From assembly GCA_030530145.1 (NCBI GenBank), contig JAUMVN010000001.1:124001-188000 (forward strand): a stretch of DNA of 64,000 bases, read 5' to 3'. The notes below the pieces were generated by a model, which saw only the letters and a list, made by a program, of their open reading frames with translations, searched no databases and was not told where the DNA came from. This DNA comes from Coriobacteriia bacterium. Its GTDB lineage: Bacteria; Actinomycetota; Coriobacteriia; Coriobacteriales; Atopobiaceae. The translations under genes and the position numbers were made by a program. Shown here piece after piece: positions 8,517-17,924 of the stretch. Position 1 is the first letter of the stretch; each line of letters starts with the position of its first letter.

Positions 8517-8530
8517 TTTCATGCCGGCGC

Positions 8531-8657
8531 TTCTGGCACCGGGCCCCGCGCCTCTCCTAAAAATACGGACAGTCCTGACTCGCACGAAGGCCACATTAAG
8601 TGGCCTTCGGCTCATGCGGAACTATTTTTAGGAGAGGCGCGGGGCCCGGTGCCAGAA
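8531..8657. repeat. 127-bp element with perfect 35-bp inverted arms and nested hairpin
   Basis: Arms 8531-8565 and 8623-8657 are perfect reverse complements over 35 bp (TTCTGGCACCGGGCCCCGCG and on). Inside is a second hairpin, CGAAGGCCAC-ATTAA-GTGGCCTTCG (8585-8609). It lies between the convergent 6S RNA and ilvA, so it may end transcription from both sides, but the T-runs are in the arms rather than after a stem. It could instead be a remnant of a miniature inverted-repeat element. No coding potential. Confidence 0.85.
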
Positions 8658-8700
8658 ACTCACGTGAACAAAGGCCCGCGTGCCGCCTCGGGCGAAACGC

Positions 8701-9957
8701 CTACGCCCGCTCGGGCTTGAGACCCATGGCGTTGAGGGACTCGCGGCCGGAGGGAAGCTCGGGCTTGAAGCCGGCGGCGGAGAGCGCGTCGATGATCTGC
8801 TGGCGGTGCTCGGGGCCGTAGGCCTCGATGGTCACGCGGAGCTCGACCGCGGCGTTGCGGTTGGTGGTCACGAACTGGTTGTGCTTGAGCTTGATCACGT
8901 TGCCGTTCTGCTCTGCGATGACGCTCGCCACGCGCACAAGGCTGCCGGGGCGGTCCGGGAGCAGCACGCTCACGGTGAAGACGCGCGAGCGCTGGATCAG
9001 GCCGTGCTGGACGACCGAGCTCATGGTGATGACGTCCATGTTGCCGCCGGACAGCACGCAGGCCACGCGCTTGCCGTCGGCGGGCAGGTGCTTGGCGGCG
9101 GCCACAGTGAGCAGGCCCGAGTTCTCCACGATCATCTTGTGGCTCTCGACCATGTCGAGGAAGCTCACCACGAGCTCGTCGTCCTCGACGGTCATGACGT
9201 CGTCGAGGTTCTCCTTGAGGTACGGGAAGACGCGGTCGCCGACCTCGAGGACGGCGGTGCCGTCGGCGATGGTGTCGGCCGAGGGGATCTTGACGGCGCG
9301 GCCCGCCTCGAGCGCCGCGGTCAGGCTCGCCGCGCCCGCCGGCTCGACTCCGATGACGCGGATCTTCGGGTTGTAGAGCTTGGCGAAGGTTGCGACGCCG
9401 CAGGCGAGCCCGCCGCCGCCCACGGGGACGAGGATGGTGTCAACGAGCGGGAGCTCCTGGACGATCTCCATGCCGATCGTGCCCTGGCCGGTCGCGACCG
9501 TGGTGTCGTTGAAGGGCGGGATATAGGTCAGGCCCTGCTCCTCGGCGATCTCGACGGCCTTGTTCTTGGCGTCGTCGAAGACGTCGCCGTAGAGGATGAC
9601 CTCGGCGCCGTAGTCCTTGGTGCGCTCGACCTTGATGAGGGGCGTGGTCGTCGGCATGACGACGACGGAGCGGGCGCCCGCGTGGGTCGCGGCATAGGCG
9701 ACGCCCTGGGCGTGGTTGCCGGCGCTCGCGGTGATGACGCCGCGGTCGAGCTCCTCTTGGCTGAGCTTCGAGATCTTGTAATAGGCGCCGCGGAGCTTGT
9801 AGGCGCCGGTGCGCTGCAGGTTCTCGGGCTTGAGCCAGACGCGGTTGCCGGTGGCGGAGGAAAGATAAGGGCTCTCGACGAGCTTGGTCTCGAGCGTGAC
9901 CTCCTTGACCTTCTCGGAAGCCTCTTCGAACGCCTCGAGGGTGAGCATGTCGGCCAT
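8701..9957 (-). CDS. ilvA: Threonine ammonia-lyase (threonine dehydratase) with ACT domain
   Basis: 418-residue PLP enzyme deaminating threonine to 2-oxobutanoate, the first step to isoleucine. The PLP lysine is K54 in RTGAYKLRGAYYK; SAGNHAQG binds the substrate carboxylate, VGGGGLACG is the phosphate loop, and SGGNMD closes the fold. A single ACT-type domain (~residues 335-405) indicates allosteric control. The length is that of the short single-ACT form rather than the E. coli two-ACT IlvA. ATG at 9957 follows GGAAAGAGG; the in-frame ATG at 9981 has no SD. It is physically apart from the ilvDBHC operon. Confidence 0.94.
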   Translation of the reverse strand: MADMLTLEAFEEASEKVKEVTLETKLVESPYLSSATGNRVWLKPENLQRTGAYKLRGAYYKISKLSQEELDRGVITASAGNHAQGVAYAATHAGARSVVVMPTTTPLIKVERTKDYGAEVILYGDVFDDAKNKAVEIAEEQGLTYIPPFNDTTVATGQGTIGMEIVQELPLVDTILVPVGGGGLACGVATFAKLYNPKIRVIGVEPAGAASLTAALEAGRAVKIPSADTIADGTAVLEVGDRVFPYLKENLDDVMTVEDDELVVSFLDMVESHKMIVENSGLLTVAAAKHLPADGKRVACVLSGGNMDVITMSSVVQHGLIQRSRVFTVSVLLPDRPGSLVRVASVIAEQNGNVIKLKHNQFVTTNRNAAVELRVTIEAYGPEHRQQIIDALSAAGFKPELPSGRESLNAMGLKPERA

Positions 9958-9994
9958 GGCGCGCCTCTTTCCAAATCTCAAGCAGACGATAGAT

Positions 9995-10029
9995 ACAAAG
10001 AAAGCCTAGACGCCGTCTGACGTCCAGGC
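9995..10029 (-). terminator. Terminator of tRNA-Ala
   Basis: Minus-strand stem GCCTGGACG/CGTCTAGGC (with G-T pairs) followed by TTTCTTTG, 15 bp past the tRNA 3' end. Confidence 0.75.
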
Positions 10030-10043
10030 CTTAAAGTTCCTGG

Positions 10044-10116
10044 TGGAGATGAAGGGATTCGAACCCTCGGCCTCTGCCTTGCGAAGGCAGCGCTCTCCCA
10101 GCTGAGCTACATCCCC
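10044..10116 (-). tRNA. tRNA-Ala (anticodon CGC)
   Basis: 73-nt cloverleaf. Acceptor GGGGATG/CATCTCC carries the G3-U70 alanine identity pair; D-arm TAGCTCAGCTGGGAGAGC; anticodon arm CTGCC-TTCGCAA-GGCAG reads GCG codons; T-arm GGGTTCGAATCCC. Discriminator A; CCA is not encoded. The CGC anticodon suits the heavy use of GCG. Confidence 0.96.
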
Positions 10117-10206
10117 AGGCGCTGTTGCGCGTTGGTTATTGTGGCAGGCCGGCCGGCGCGTGTCAACCCACGATTTCAAGGAAATTGAGGGCCCGTGCCC
10201 GCTCCG

Positions 10207-11001
10207 TCAATACCTGCCGCGCAGCGAGTACCAGCCGTCGCGCTCCCCCACCGCCAGCGGCACGTCGAAGAGGCCGGAGAGAACGTCGTCGCGGAGCAGG
10301 TCGCCCTTCTTGCCGTCCGCGAAGACGGAGGCGTCCTTGATGAGGAGGACGCGGTCGATGGCGGGAATGATGTCCTCGGGGTAATGCGTGACGAGGATGA
10401 TGGAGCGCCCCTCCTCGGCGAGCGTCCGCATGGTGTCGCGCACGTGGTACATGCCCTCGGGGTCGAGCCCCGTGCAGGGCTCGTCGAAGACGAGGACCTG
10501 GGGGTCGCGGACGAGCTCGCGCGCCACGAGCACGCGGCGGACCTGTCCTGTGGACATGGTCATGATGTCCTGCCCGGCGATCTCGGGGATGCCCAGGCGC
10601 TCCAGTGCGTCGAGGGCGAGCGCGCGGTGCGCGTCGGTGACCTCGCCTCGCATGGGCAGGCCGAGCGTCCCGAAGATCCCACCTACGACGATGTCGATGG
10701 CCGGCAGGTGGACGCGGACCTGGTCGTGCATGGTGGAGCTCACCACGCCGAGCGTGGAGCGGATATCGGAGAGCAGCGGGCGCGCCGCGCCGCGGAAACG
10801 CACCGGGGGCTCGTCTCGGTAAAGCGGGAACACCTCGCGCGTGAGCAGCTGGATGAAGGTCGACTTTCCGGCCCCGTTCGGGCCGAGAAGCGCCACGTGC
10901 TCGCCGGCGGCCAGCGAGAAGTCGTCGACGCGAAGGATCGTCTTCGACCCTCGCACGACCTCCGCGTCGTGGATCCGGAACAGGGGCGTCGCATCGTTCA
11001 C
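10207..11001 (-). CDS. ABC transporter ATP-binding protein, ModF/YlmA-like
   Basis: 264-residue single nucleotide-binding domain. Walker A is GPNGAGKST (~residues 40-48), the Q-loop region is VSSTMHDQVR, the signature is the variant MSTGQVRR in place of LSGGQ, Walker B is VLVFDEP, the D-loop follows in TGLDPEG, and the H-loop is VTHYPED. It resembles the ModF/YlmA group (COG1119), sometimes tied to molybdate or of unknown role. No permease gene is adjacent; the upstream neighbour is a glycosyltransferase-GtrA fusion 56 bp away. It acts at the cytoplasmic membrane face or as a soluble ABC-F-like ATPase. Substrate not inferable. Confidence 0.82.
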   Translation of the reverse strand: MNDATPLFRIHDAEVVRGSKTILRVDDFSLAAGEHVALLGPNGAGKSTFIQLLTREVFPLYRDEPPVRFRGAARPLLSDIRSTLGVVSSTMHDQVRVHLPAIDIVVGGIFGTLGLPMRGEVTDAHRALALDALERLGIPEIAGQDIMTMSTGQVRRVLVARELVRDPQVLVFDEPCTGLDPEGMYHVRDTMRTLAEEGRSIILVTHYPEDIIPAIDRVLLIKDASVFADGKKGDLLRDDVLSGLFDVPLAVGERDGWYSLRGRY

Positions 11002-11057
11002 GGGAATTGCCTTTCATGCGTGTCCGGGGGCTTCCCGGCGAAGACGCGCAGCGAGCC

Positions 11058-12119
11058 CTAGGCAAATACCCAGAGCTGCTGCGCCTTATAGTTGACGAAG
11101 AAGAGCAGGAAATCGACGAGCGGCTTCACGACGACCGCGGGAACGCCCGTCGCGGGCGCGATCCACCCGACGGCGAGCGCGCTCGCCGCCATGATGCCCG
11201 CGCTCAGCGCGACGTAGCGCGCGATCCTCTTGCCCGAGACCCCGCCGCCGAAGACCTTTCGCCGGTTGACGGCGAAGTTCGTGCCCGCCGAGACCACGCG
11301 CGCTGCGACCGTGGCCGCATAGACCCCCCAGGCCCCGGCGCCCGAGCCGATGAGCGCCATGAGCGCGCCGAAGAGCACGAGGTCAAGCGCATAGCAGAAG
11401 ACCGAGGAGAGCGCGTACTTGGCGAAGAGCTCGAGCATGACCGCGAGGATGCGGGCCGTGTCGACGAAGGGCCTGAAGTCCGAGCCGGGCGCGGCCGGGT
11501 CGCTCACGTAGGAGATCGGGGCCTCGGCGAAGGGGACGCCGCCGCGCTCGGCCTCGGCGAGCATAGCGGCCTCGAACTCGAACCCGCCGCGCTCCTCCTC
11601 GCACATGCGAAGCGCGAAGCCGGTGGGAAGGCCGCGAAGACCGCTCTGGGTGTCGGAGACCGAAACGCCGCAGAACAGGCGGACCGCGACGCGCGTGCAC
11701 AGGTTCGCGAAATGCGTCAGGGGAGCGACCTGCGGCGAGCGGAAGTCGCGGCAGCCCAGTACGAGCGCGCCCGGCCGCTCGGCGAGGAGCTCGGCCACCG
11801 TGACGACGTCGGCGGGCAGGTGCCTGCAGTCGTCGTCCGCGCACACGATGCCCCACGGGCGCGGGTCCATCCCGGCGACGGCGGCGAACCCCGTCTTGAG
11901 GGCCTCCCCCTTGCCGCCGCGCTCGCCGCGCGGCACCACCAGGGCGCCGAGCGCCGAGCAGCGCCGGAACACGCGGGCATACGGCTCGCCGCTCCCGTCG
12001 TCAACGACGACCACCGGGCCGCCCCACCGGCCGGAGAGCCCGACGAGCAGCTCCACGAGGCGCGCGTCGGGGCGATAGGCGGGGACGACGAGCGCGATGC
12101 CGGGATCGGTTGTGCGCAC
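11058..12119 (-). CDS. Fusion of family-2 glycosyltransferase and GtrA-like membrane domain
   Basis: 353 residues. The N-terminal ~225 are a GT2 (dolichyl-phosphate-mannose-synthase-like) domain with VVPAYRP, the DDGS nucleotide site (residues 39-42), KGEALKTGF, the metal-binding ADDD and the acceptor-side SDTQSGLRG. The C-terminal ~120 form a GtrA-type domain with four membrane segments (KYALSSVFCYALDL at its start, NFAVNRRKVF between helices). Such proteins make polyprenyl-phosphate sugars and flip or present them for surface glycan modification; that role is family knowledge, and the sugar is unknown. ATG at 12119 has GAGGGG upstream. It may be cotranscribed with the ABC ATPase downstream. 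Confidence 0.86.
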   Translation of the reverse strand: MRTTDPGIALVVPAYRPDARLVELLVGLSGRWGGPVVVVDDGSGEPYARVFRRCSALGALVVPRGERGGKGEALKTGFAAVAGMDPRPWGIVCADDDCRHLPADVVTVAELLAERPGALVLGCRDFRSPQVAPLTHFANLCTRVAVRLFCGVSVSDTQSGLRGLPTGFALRMCEEERGGFEFEAAMLAEAERGGVPFAEAPISYVSDPAAPGSDFRPFVDTARILAVMLELFAKYALSSVFCYALDLVLFGALMALIGSGAGAWGVYAATVAARVVSAGTNFAVNRRKVFGGGVSGKRIARYVALSAGIMAASALAVGWIAPATGVPAVVVKPLVDFLLFFVNYKAQQLWVFA

Positions 12120-12180
12120 AGCCCCTCCTCTCGTCGGTGTGCTTCAAGGGACCTAAGGATACAACCGGGCAGGCGCCCGA

Positions 12181-12220
12181 AAAAGGCCTTGCCGCGAGAG
12201 TCCCGGCGGCAAGGCCTTTA
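12181..12220 (-). terminator. Terminator of the ilv operon
   Basis: Minus-strand stem AAAGGCCTTGCCGC/GCGGCAAGGCCTTT with tail TTTTTCGGG, 41 bp past the ilvC stop. Confidence 0.9.
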
Positions 12221-12260
12221 GCTCAAGCAAGTGCCCGGATGGGGCCCGAAACGGCCTTGG

Positions 12261-13256
12261 CTACTTCTTGATCCAGGAGAACATGGAGCGGATCTTCTCG
12301 CCGGTGACCTCGATGGGGTGCGTGTTGATGGCCTCGCGCTGCTCGAGGAGCCACTTGTGGTCGTTGTTGCAGTCGTCGACGAACTCCTGCGCGAACTCGC
12401 CGTTCTGGATGCGCTTAAGGATGAGCTTCATGGCCTCGCGGGACTGCTCGTTGATGACCTTCGGCCCGGCGTAGTACTCGCCGTACTCGGCGGTGTTCGA
12501 GATGGAGTAGTTCATGAAGTGGATGCCGGACTCGTACATGAGGTCGACGATCATCTTCATCTCGTGGTAGCACTCGAAGTAGGCGAGCTCCTCGGGATAG
12601 CCGGCCTCGGTCAGGGTCTCGAAGCCCGCCTTGACGAGCTCGACGAGGCCGCCGCAGAGAACGGCCTGCTCGCCGAAGAGGTCCTCCTCGGTCTCCTGGG
12701 CGAAGGTCGCCTTGATGATGCCGGAGCGGGCGCCGCCGACGCCCCAGCAGTAGGCCAGCGCGATGTCCCAGGCGTCGCCGGTGGCGTCCTGCGCGACGCA
12801 GGCCAGGTCGGGCACGCCGGAGCCCTCGGTGAACTGACGGCGGACGATGTGGCCCGGGCCCTTGGGGGCGCACATGATGACGTTGACGTCCTCGGGGGCC
12901 TTGATGTAGCCGTAGTGGATGTTGAAGCCGTGGGCGAAGGCGAGGGTGTCGCCAGCCTTCAGGTGGTCCTTGATGTGCTCCTCGTAGACCTTGGGCTGGG
13001 TCTCGTCGGGGGTGAGGATCATGATGACGTCGGCTTCCTCGGCCGCGGTGTCCATGTCGACGACCTTGAGGCCGGCCTCGGCGGCCTTCTGGGCGGACGC
13101 GGAGCCCTCGCGCAGGCCGACGCGGACGTCGCAGCCGGAGTCCATGAGGTTCAGCGCGTGGGCGTGGCCCTGGGAGCCGTAGCCGATGATGGCGATCTTC
13201 TTGCCCTGGATGACCTCGGGCTTGCAGTCGTTCTCGTAGTAGATGGTGACGGCCAT
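12261..13256 (-). CDS. ilvC: Ketol-acid reductoisomerase, class I
   Basis: 331-residue NADPH-dependent enzyme turning acetolactate or acetohydroxybutyrate into dihydroxy acids in Val/Leu/Ile synthesis. The Rossmann dinucleotide motif [14 protein letters not shown] lies near residue 25-38. The helical C-terminal domain holds Mg-binding acids ([18 protein letters not shown]) and the [16 protein letters not shown] segment. Length is that of the short class I form (~330). ATG at 13256 follows AAGGAG. It is the last gene of the operon, 113 bp after ilvH. Confidence 0.97.
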   Translation of the reverse strand: MAVTIYYENDCKPEVIQGKKIAIIGYGSQGHAHALNLMDSGCDVRVGLREGSASAQKAAEAGLKVVDMDTAAEEADVIMILTPDETQPKVYEEHIKDHLKAGDTLAFAHGFNIHYGYIKAPEDVNVIMCAPKGPGHIVRRQFTEGSGVPDLACVAQDATGDAWDIALAYCWGVGGARSGIIKATFAQETEEDLFGEQAVLCGGLVELVKAGFETLTEAGYPEELAYFECYHEMKMIVDLMYESGIHFMNYSISNTAEYGEYYAGPKVINEQSREAMKLILKRIQNGEFAQEFVDDCNNDHKWLLEQREAINTHPIEVTGEKIRSMFSWIKK

Positions 13257-13369
13257 GCTTAAAACTCCTTAGTCTTGTGGTGCATCTTGCAGTGCGTATT
13301 CCAACCGCCTGGCCTGGCGGGAGAAACCGATCTTCGGGCGCAGAGGGGCCCGGGCGCTCGGCGGCGTCC

Positions 13370-13870
13370 TTAAGCGTCGTGGCCGCGGCCCATCGCGATC
13401 TTGCCGGTGCGCGTGAGCTGGCGGATGCCGTAGCCGCGGAACAGGTCCTCCATGGCGTCGAGCTTGGACTCGTTGCCGGTGGCCTCGATGGTGAGGGTGT
13501 TCTTGCCGACGTCGACGACCTTGGCGCGGAAGACGTTCGCGATCTCGATGATCTCGTGCCTGCGGTCCGGCGAGGCCTGGACCTTGAAGAGCACGAGCTC
13601 TCGCTCGACGGCGTCCTCCTCGGTGAGGTCGCTGATGTGGTAGACGCTCACCAGCTTGTGGAGCTGCTTGGTGATCTGCTCGAAGCCGAGCTCGTCGGCC
13701 TCGACGATGATGGTCATGCGCGAGAGGCTCTCGTCCTCGGTGGGGGCCACCGTGAGCGAGTCGATGTTGAAGCCGCGCCGAGAGATCATGCCCGTGACGC
13801 GCGAGAGCACGCCGGACTTGTTCTCGACGGTCACGCTCAGGATATGCTTGGAGGCGTAGGAGTCGGCCAT
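13370..13870 (-). CDS. ilvH: Acetolactate synthase small (regulatory) subunit
   Basis: 166-residue regulatory partner of IlvB conferring feedback sensitivity to valine. The N-terminal ACT domain (HILSVTVENKSGVLSRVTGMISRRGFNIDSLTV) and the C-terminal ACT-like domain (~85-160) are both present, and the length is typical (~160). It starts with ATG at 13870, 1 bp after the ilvB stop, which implies coupled translation and 1:1 expression. Confidence 0.96.
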   Translation of the reverse strand: MADSYASKHILSVTVENKSGVLSRVTGMISRRGFNIDSLTVAPTEDESLSRMTIIVEADELGFEQITKQLHKLVSVYHISDLTEEDAVERELVLFKVQASPDRRHEIIEIANVFRAKVVDVGKNTLTIEATGNESKLDAMEDLFRGYGIRQLTRTGKIAMGRGHDA

Positions 13871-13871
13871 G

Positions 13872-15770
13872 CTACTCCCCTCCCTTCGTATCGTCGCCGT
13901 CCTCGAAGTCGGCCGCGTGGCCGCCCTTGCGGTGGAGCTTGCCGAAGCCCTTCTCGGACACGCGCACGCCGCCCAGGGTGACGTCGAGCGCGCCGATGAT
14001 GTCGTCGATGGGCGCGCCGGGGGCTACCATCGGGTAGACCGTCTGGTCGCGCGGGATCATGACGTCGAGCAGGTACGGGACCTCGGAGGCAAGCATCTCG
14101 TCGAGGGCCTCGTCGACCTGCTCCGGCTTGGTGATGCGCCTGGCGCGCCAGCCGTATGCGTCGGCGAGCTTGACGAAGTCGGGGTTGTCGGCGAGCTCGG
14201 TGAAGCTGTAGCGCTTGTTGTAGAAGAGGCTCTGCCACTGGTGGACCATGCCGAGCGCGCGGTTGTCGATGACCATGACCTTGACGTTGGCGCCGTTGAT
14301 GGCGGCGGTTGCCATCTCCTGGGTGTTCATCTGGAAGGAGCCGTCGCCCGCCACGCACACGACCTCGCAGTCGGGGCAACCGAACTTGGCGCCGATGGCC
14401 GCGGGGAAGCCGAAGCCCATGGTTCCGAGGCCGCCGGAGCTGATAAAGGTGCGCGCGTGCTCGCGGTGGATGTTCTGGTGCGCCCACATCTGGTGCTGGC
14501 CGACCTCGGTCGTGACGATGGACGCCTCGGGGTCGAGCTTCTCCGAGAGCCTGTGGAGCACGACCTCGGGGGCGATGGCGTCGGGATAGTCGGCGAAGTC
14601 GCTCGTGTAGAAGGGCCAGCGGTCGCGCCAGGTGAAGACGTCCTTGACCCACTGCTCGTCGATGGGCTGCGCCTCTTTCCTGGTCAGGCGGTCGTTCAGG
14701 GCCCCGAGAACCACCTTCGCGTCGCCGACGATGGGCACGTCGGGGTTGATGATCTTGCCGATCTCGGCAGGGTCGATATCGATGTGGATGACCTTGGCGT
14801 GGGGCGCGAACTCGGAGACCTTGCCGGTCACGCGATCGGAGAAGCGGGCGCCCACGGCGATGAGGAGGTCGCACTCCGTCACGGCCATGTTCGCGTACTT
14901 GGAGCCGTGCATGCCCACGGGGCCGAGGTTCAGGGGGTTCGAGCAGCGCATGGCGCCCTTGCCCATGAGGGAGGTGACCACAGGGATCTGCATGCGCTCG
15001 GAGATCGCGGTGAGCTCGCCGCAGGCGTGGCTCGTCACGATGCCGCCGCCGGCGTAGATGAGCGGCTTCTTCGCCTGGCAGATAAGGTCGGCCGCGGCCT
15101 TGACCTGGCGCGCGTTGCCGCGATAGGTCGGCTTATAGCTCGCGATGCTGATCTTGTCGGGATAATGGAAGACCATCTCGGAGCCGGAGATGTCGCTCGG
15201 GATGTCGATGAGGACGGGGCCGGGGCGGCCGGTGCTCGCGATGTAGAAGGCCTCGCGGAACGTGCGCGTGAGCTCGTCGGTGGACTGGAGCAGGAAGCTG
15301 TGCTTGACCACCGGCATCGTGATGCCCACGATATCGGACTCCTGGAACGCGTCCGTGCCGATGACGCCGCGGGTGACCTGGCCGGTGATGACGACCATGG
15401 GAACCGAGTCCATGAAGGCCGTGGCGATGCCCGTGACGGTGTTCGTGGCGCCGGGGCCCGAGGTGACGAGCACGACGCCGACCTTGCCCGTCGCGCGCGC
15501 ATAGCCGTCCGCCATGTGGGTGGCGCCCTGCTCGTGGCGGGCGAGCACGTGGTGGATCTTCTTGCTGTCGTAGAGCGCGTCGTAGATCTTGATGGCCTGG
15601 CCGCCGGGATAGCCGAAGATGGTGTCGACCCCCTCGGCCTCGAGGCTCGCGATGATGGCCTGCGCGCCGGTCATGGTCATGCCCTCGTGCTCGGTCTGGC
15701 TACCGGGCCCGAACGGCCTGCCCTCGATCGCGCGCCGGCGCATGGCGAGCTTTTCGTCGAGCGTGATCAT
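13872..15770 (-). CDS. ilvB: Acetolactate synthase large (catalytic) subunit
   Basis: 632-residue thiamine-diphosphate enzyme condensing pyruvate with pyruvate or 2-oxobutanoate. Seen are [23 protein letters not shown], the catalytic Glu region [20 protein letters not shown], the central FAD-binding domain, and the TPP motif [16 protein letters not shown] ending with the metal-ligand Asn in VIDNRALGM. An N-terminal ~30-residue extension precedes the usual start. ATG at 15770 overlaps the ilvD stop (ATGA) and follows GGGGG. The C-terminal ~25 residues are an acidic tail. It is the second gene of the operon. Confidence 0.96.
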   Translation of the reverse strand: MITLDEKLAMRRRAIEGRPFGPGSQTEHEGMTMTGAQAIIASLEAEGVDTIFGYPGGQAIKIYDALYDSKKIHHVLARHEQGATHMADGYARATGKVGVVLVTSGPGATNTVTGIATAFMDSVPMVVITGQVTRGVIGTDAFQESDIVGITMPVVKHSFLLQSTDELTRTFREAFYIASTGRPGPVLIDIPSDISGSEMVFHYPDKISIASYKPTYRGNARQVKAAADLICQAKKPLIYAGGGIVTSHACGELTAISERMQIPVVTSLMGKGAMRCSNPLNLGPVGMHGSKYANMAVTECDLLIAVGARFSDRVTGKVSEFAPHAKVIHIDIDPAEIGKIINPDVPIVGDAKVVLGALNDRLTRKEAQPIDEQWVKDVFTWRDRWPFYTSDFADYPDAIAPEVVLHRLSEKLDPEASIVTTEVGQHQMWAHQNIHREHARTFISSGGLGTMGFGFPAAIGAKFGCPDCEVVCVAGDGSFQMNTQEMATAAINGANVKVMVIDNRALGMVHQWQSLFYNKRYSFTELADNPDFVKLADAYGWRARRITKPEQVDEALDEMLASEVPYLLDVMIPRDQTVYPMVAPGAPIDDIIGALDVTLGGVRVSEKGFGKLHRKGGHAADFEDGDDTKGGE

Positions 15771-17443
15771 GCGAGATATGCCCCCTTGTCTGCGCTGGAA
15801 ACGAGCTTCGCGTACTTGGCGAGGACGCCGTGGTTGTGCTTGGGCTCCGGCGCGACGAAGGCCGCGCGGCGAGCCGCCAGCTCCTCGTCGGACACCTCGA
15901 GCTCGAGCTTGCCGCCCTCGATGTCGACGGTGATGAGGTCCCCGTCCTGGATGAGCGCGATCGGCCCGCCATGGGCGGCCTCGGGGCTCACGTGGCCGAT
16001 GCAGGGGCCCTTGGAGGCGCCGGAGAAGCGCCCGTCGGTGATAAGGGCCACCGAGGTAGAGAGGCCCATGCCGCAGATAGCGGAGGTCGGGGTGAGCATC
16101 TCGCGCATGCCGGGGCCGCCGGCGGGGCCCTCGTAGCGGATGACGACGACGTCGCCGGGGTTGATCTTCCCGCCGAAGATGGCCTCGCAGGCCTCCTCCT
16201 CGGAGTTGAAGCAGCGCGCGGGGCCCGTGTGGGTCATCATCGAGGGGTCGACCGCGGCCTTCTTGACGATGCCTCCGTCGGGGGCGATGTTGCCGTGCAG
16301 GACGCGCAGGGCGCCGACCTTGGAGAAGGGGTTGTCGTGCGTGCGGCAGACCTCCCCGTCCGCGGGCTTGGCGCACTTCTCGAGATATTCCGGGATCGTC
16401 CCCATGCAGGTCAGCGCCGACTCGTCGAGAAGCCCGAGCTCGTGCAGCTCGTGCATGACCACGGGCACGCCGCCCACGGCGTAGAGGTCCAGGAGCGGGC
16501 GCGGCCCGGACGGCTGCAGCTTCACGAGGTGCGGGGTGCGGGCAGAGGCGGCGTCCCAGTCGTCCATGGTGATGGGATGGCCCGCCTCCATGGCGATGGC
16601 CGTCAGGTGCAGCACCGTGTTCGTGGAGCCGCCGAACGCCATGTCGCACTCCATGGCGTTGTGGATGGCGGCCTCGGAGATAAGGTCGCGGAAGTTGACG
16701 CCCTTCTCGAGAAGCTCCATGACCTTCATGCCGGCATGCTTGGCCAGGCGCAGGCGCTCGGAGTAGACGGCGGGGATGGTGCCGTTGCCCGGCAGGGCGA
16801 TGCCCAGCGCCTCGCAGAGGCAGTTCATGGAGTTCGCGGTGAACATGCCGGAGCAGGAGCCGCAGGTGGGGCAGGCGGTGTTCTCGAGGTAAAGGAGCTC
16901 CTCGTCGGTCATGGTGCCCGCCTGGACCTGGCCCGCGCCGTCGAAGAGGGAGTTCAGGTCGGTGGTGGGGCCGCAGGTCTTTCCCGGCTGGTGGCCGGGC
17001 AGCATCGGGCCGCCCGAGACGAAAACCGTGGGGATGTTCACGCGCAGGGCGCCCAAGATCATGCCCGGGACGATCTTGTCGCAGTTGGGTATGCAGACGG
17101 CGGCGTCGAAGGCGTGGCCCTGGACGGCGCACTCGAAGCTGTCGGCGATCGTCTCGCGCGAGACGAGGCTGTAGTGCATTCCGTCGTGGTTCATCGCGAT
17201 GCCGTCGCACACGCCGATGGTCGAGATCTCGAAGGGCACGCCGCCGGCGAGATAGATGCCGGCCTTGACGGCCTCGGCGATCTTGTCGAGGTTGTTGTGC
17301 CCGGGGATGATGTCGTTGCGTGAGTTGAAGACCGCCACGAGCGGCCTGTCCATCTCCTCATCGGTGATACCGTCGGCCTTGAGCAGGCTTCGGTGCGGGG
17401 CGCGCGCCAGGCCCTTCTTGATGGCATCGCTTCTAAGCTGCAT
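15767..17443 (-). CDS. ilvD: Dihydroxy-acid dehydratase
   Basis: 558-residue Fe-S dehydratase of the common Val/Leu/Ile pathway. Cluster-ligand contexts CIPNCDK and TCGSCSGMF, substrate/metal motif GSTNTVLHL, and the C-terminal [20 protein letters not shown] plus [11 protein letters not shown] are present. Length is the family norm. ATG at 17443 has an A/G-rich region (GAGGAAGCGAGAAGGA) just upstream. It is the first structural gene of ilvDBHC and is preceded by a ~260-nt untranslated leader with T-box-like features. Confidence 0.97.
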   Translation of the reverse strand: MQLRSDAIKKGLARAPHRSLLKADGITDEEMDRPLVAVFNSRNDIIPGHNNLDKIAEAVKAGIYLAGGVPFEISTIGVCDGIAMNHDGMHYSLVSRETIADSFECAVQGHAFDAAVCIPNCDKIVPGMILGALRVNIPTVFVSGGPMLPGHQPGKTCGPTTDLNSLFDGAGQVQAGTMTDEELLYLENTACPTCGSCSGMFTANSMNCLCEALGIALPGNGTIPAVYSERLRLAKHAGMKVMELLEKGVNFRDLISEAAIHNAMECDMAFGGSTNTVLHLTAIAMEAGHPITMDDWDAASARTPHLVKLQPSGPRPLLDLYAVGGVPVVMHELHELGLLDESALTCMGTIPEYLEKCAKPADGEVCRTHDNPFSKVGALRVLHGNIAPDGGIVKKAAVDPSMMTHTGPARCFNSEEEACEAIFGGKINPGDVVVIRYEGPAGGPGMREMLTPTSAICGMGLSTSVALITDGRFSGASKGPCIGHVSPEAAHGGPIALIQDGDLITVDIEGGKLELEVSDEELAARRAAFVAPEPKHNHGVLAKYAKLVSSADKGAYLA

Positions 17444-17586
17444 GTCCTTCTCGCTTCCTCTCCAAAACGTGTGAGAAATGCGAGACGGCGCTCTGCAACC
17501 GCTCGATGCCCGTAACGGAGGGTCCCGGCCCGGCGTACTGGCCCGCGCTCCATAAGGTGGTGTCCTCAGGGAGAAGGGCGTTCGGT

Positions 17587-17700
17587 CGAGCTGCTCGAGG
17601 GTGTGTTCGTCGCCGTCCGCCGCGGGGTCTCACGTGGTTCCCGCTCGCTGTGGGACGGATGAGGCGCTTACTTGCCCTGTCGTCGCATTTGCTCAATGGG
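17587..17700 (-). promoter_or_regulatory. Candidate T-box-like Stem I in the ilv operon leader
   Basis: Minus-strand RNA 144-257 nt before ilvD. CCGTCC (17653-17658) pairs with GGACGG (17613-17618), enclosing AGCGAGC (17643-17649) and GTGAGA (17628-17633), which look like the AG-bulge and distal-loop motifs of T-box Stem I. AAGTA at the base of the 5' side and GAAC at 17605-17608 on the 3' side resemble the specifier loop. Against it, GAA is followed by CAC (His), not a branched-chain codon, and no clean TGGNACCGCG antiterminator core was found before ilvD. The leader is strongly structured either way. Confidence 0.4.
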
Positions 17701-17745
17701 TACACACTACCATATCGGTCGCGTCGAAATCGGCTCGGGCGGCAT

Positions 17746-17775
17746 AAAAAAGCGAGGAGCCCGAAGGCTCCCCGC
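17746..17775 (-). terminator. Intrinsic terminator or attenuator upstream of the ilv leader
   Basis: Minus-strand stem GGAGCC-TTCG-GGCTCC, extended by GCG pairs, followed by six T. It ends any transcript coming from the promoter at 18038-18067, about 300 bp before ilvD. Confidence 0.85.
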
Positions 17776-17924
17776 GTTGCTTTGTACTTTGGAATCGCCG
17801 TCTTTCGCTGAATCGAAGGTGTAGGACTATCGATTAACGAATGGGCCCGTCGATCGCTTCCCTTCTGCGGCCTATGTCCGAGATGTCGTCGATGGGAGTT
17901 GGCGAGTTCGCTCGCCGGTGAGTG

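Noticed and set aside
8531-8657. Integron attC site
   Set aside because: No integrase, no cassette genes, and no recognisable core sites at the ends; the arms are perfect rather than showing the asymmetric bulges of attC.
9958-9981. Upstream ATG at 9981 as the ilvA start
   Set aside because: No ribosome-binding site and a basic non-conserved extension; the ATG at 9957 has a good SD and the normal N-terminus.
12120-12260. Small ORFs between the GT2-GtrA gene and ilvC
   Set aside because: The region is taken up by the ilv terminator hairpin and has no SD-start pair.
17444-17780. Classical branched-chain leader-peptide attenuator directly before ilvD
   Set aside because: No short ORF with clustered Ile, Leu or Val codons and a proper SD was found, and the nearby small ORF (17925-17978) is acidic.
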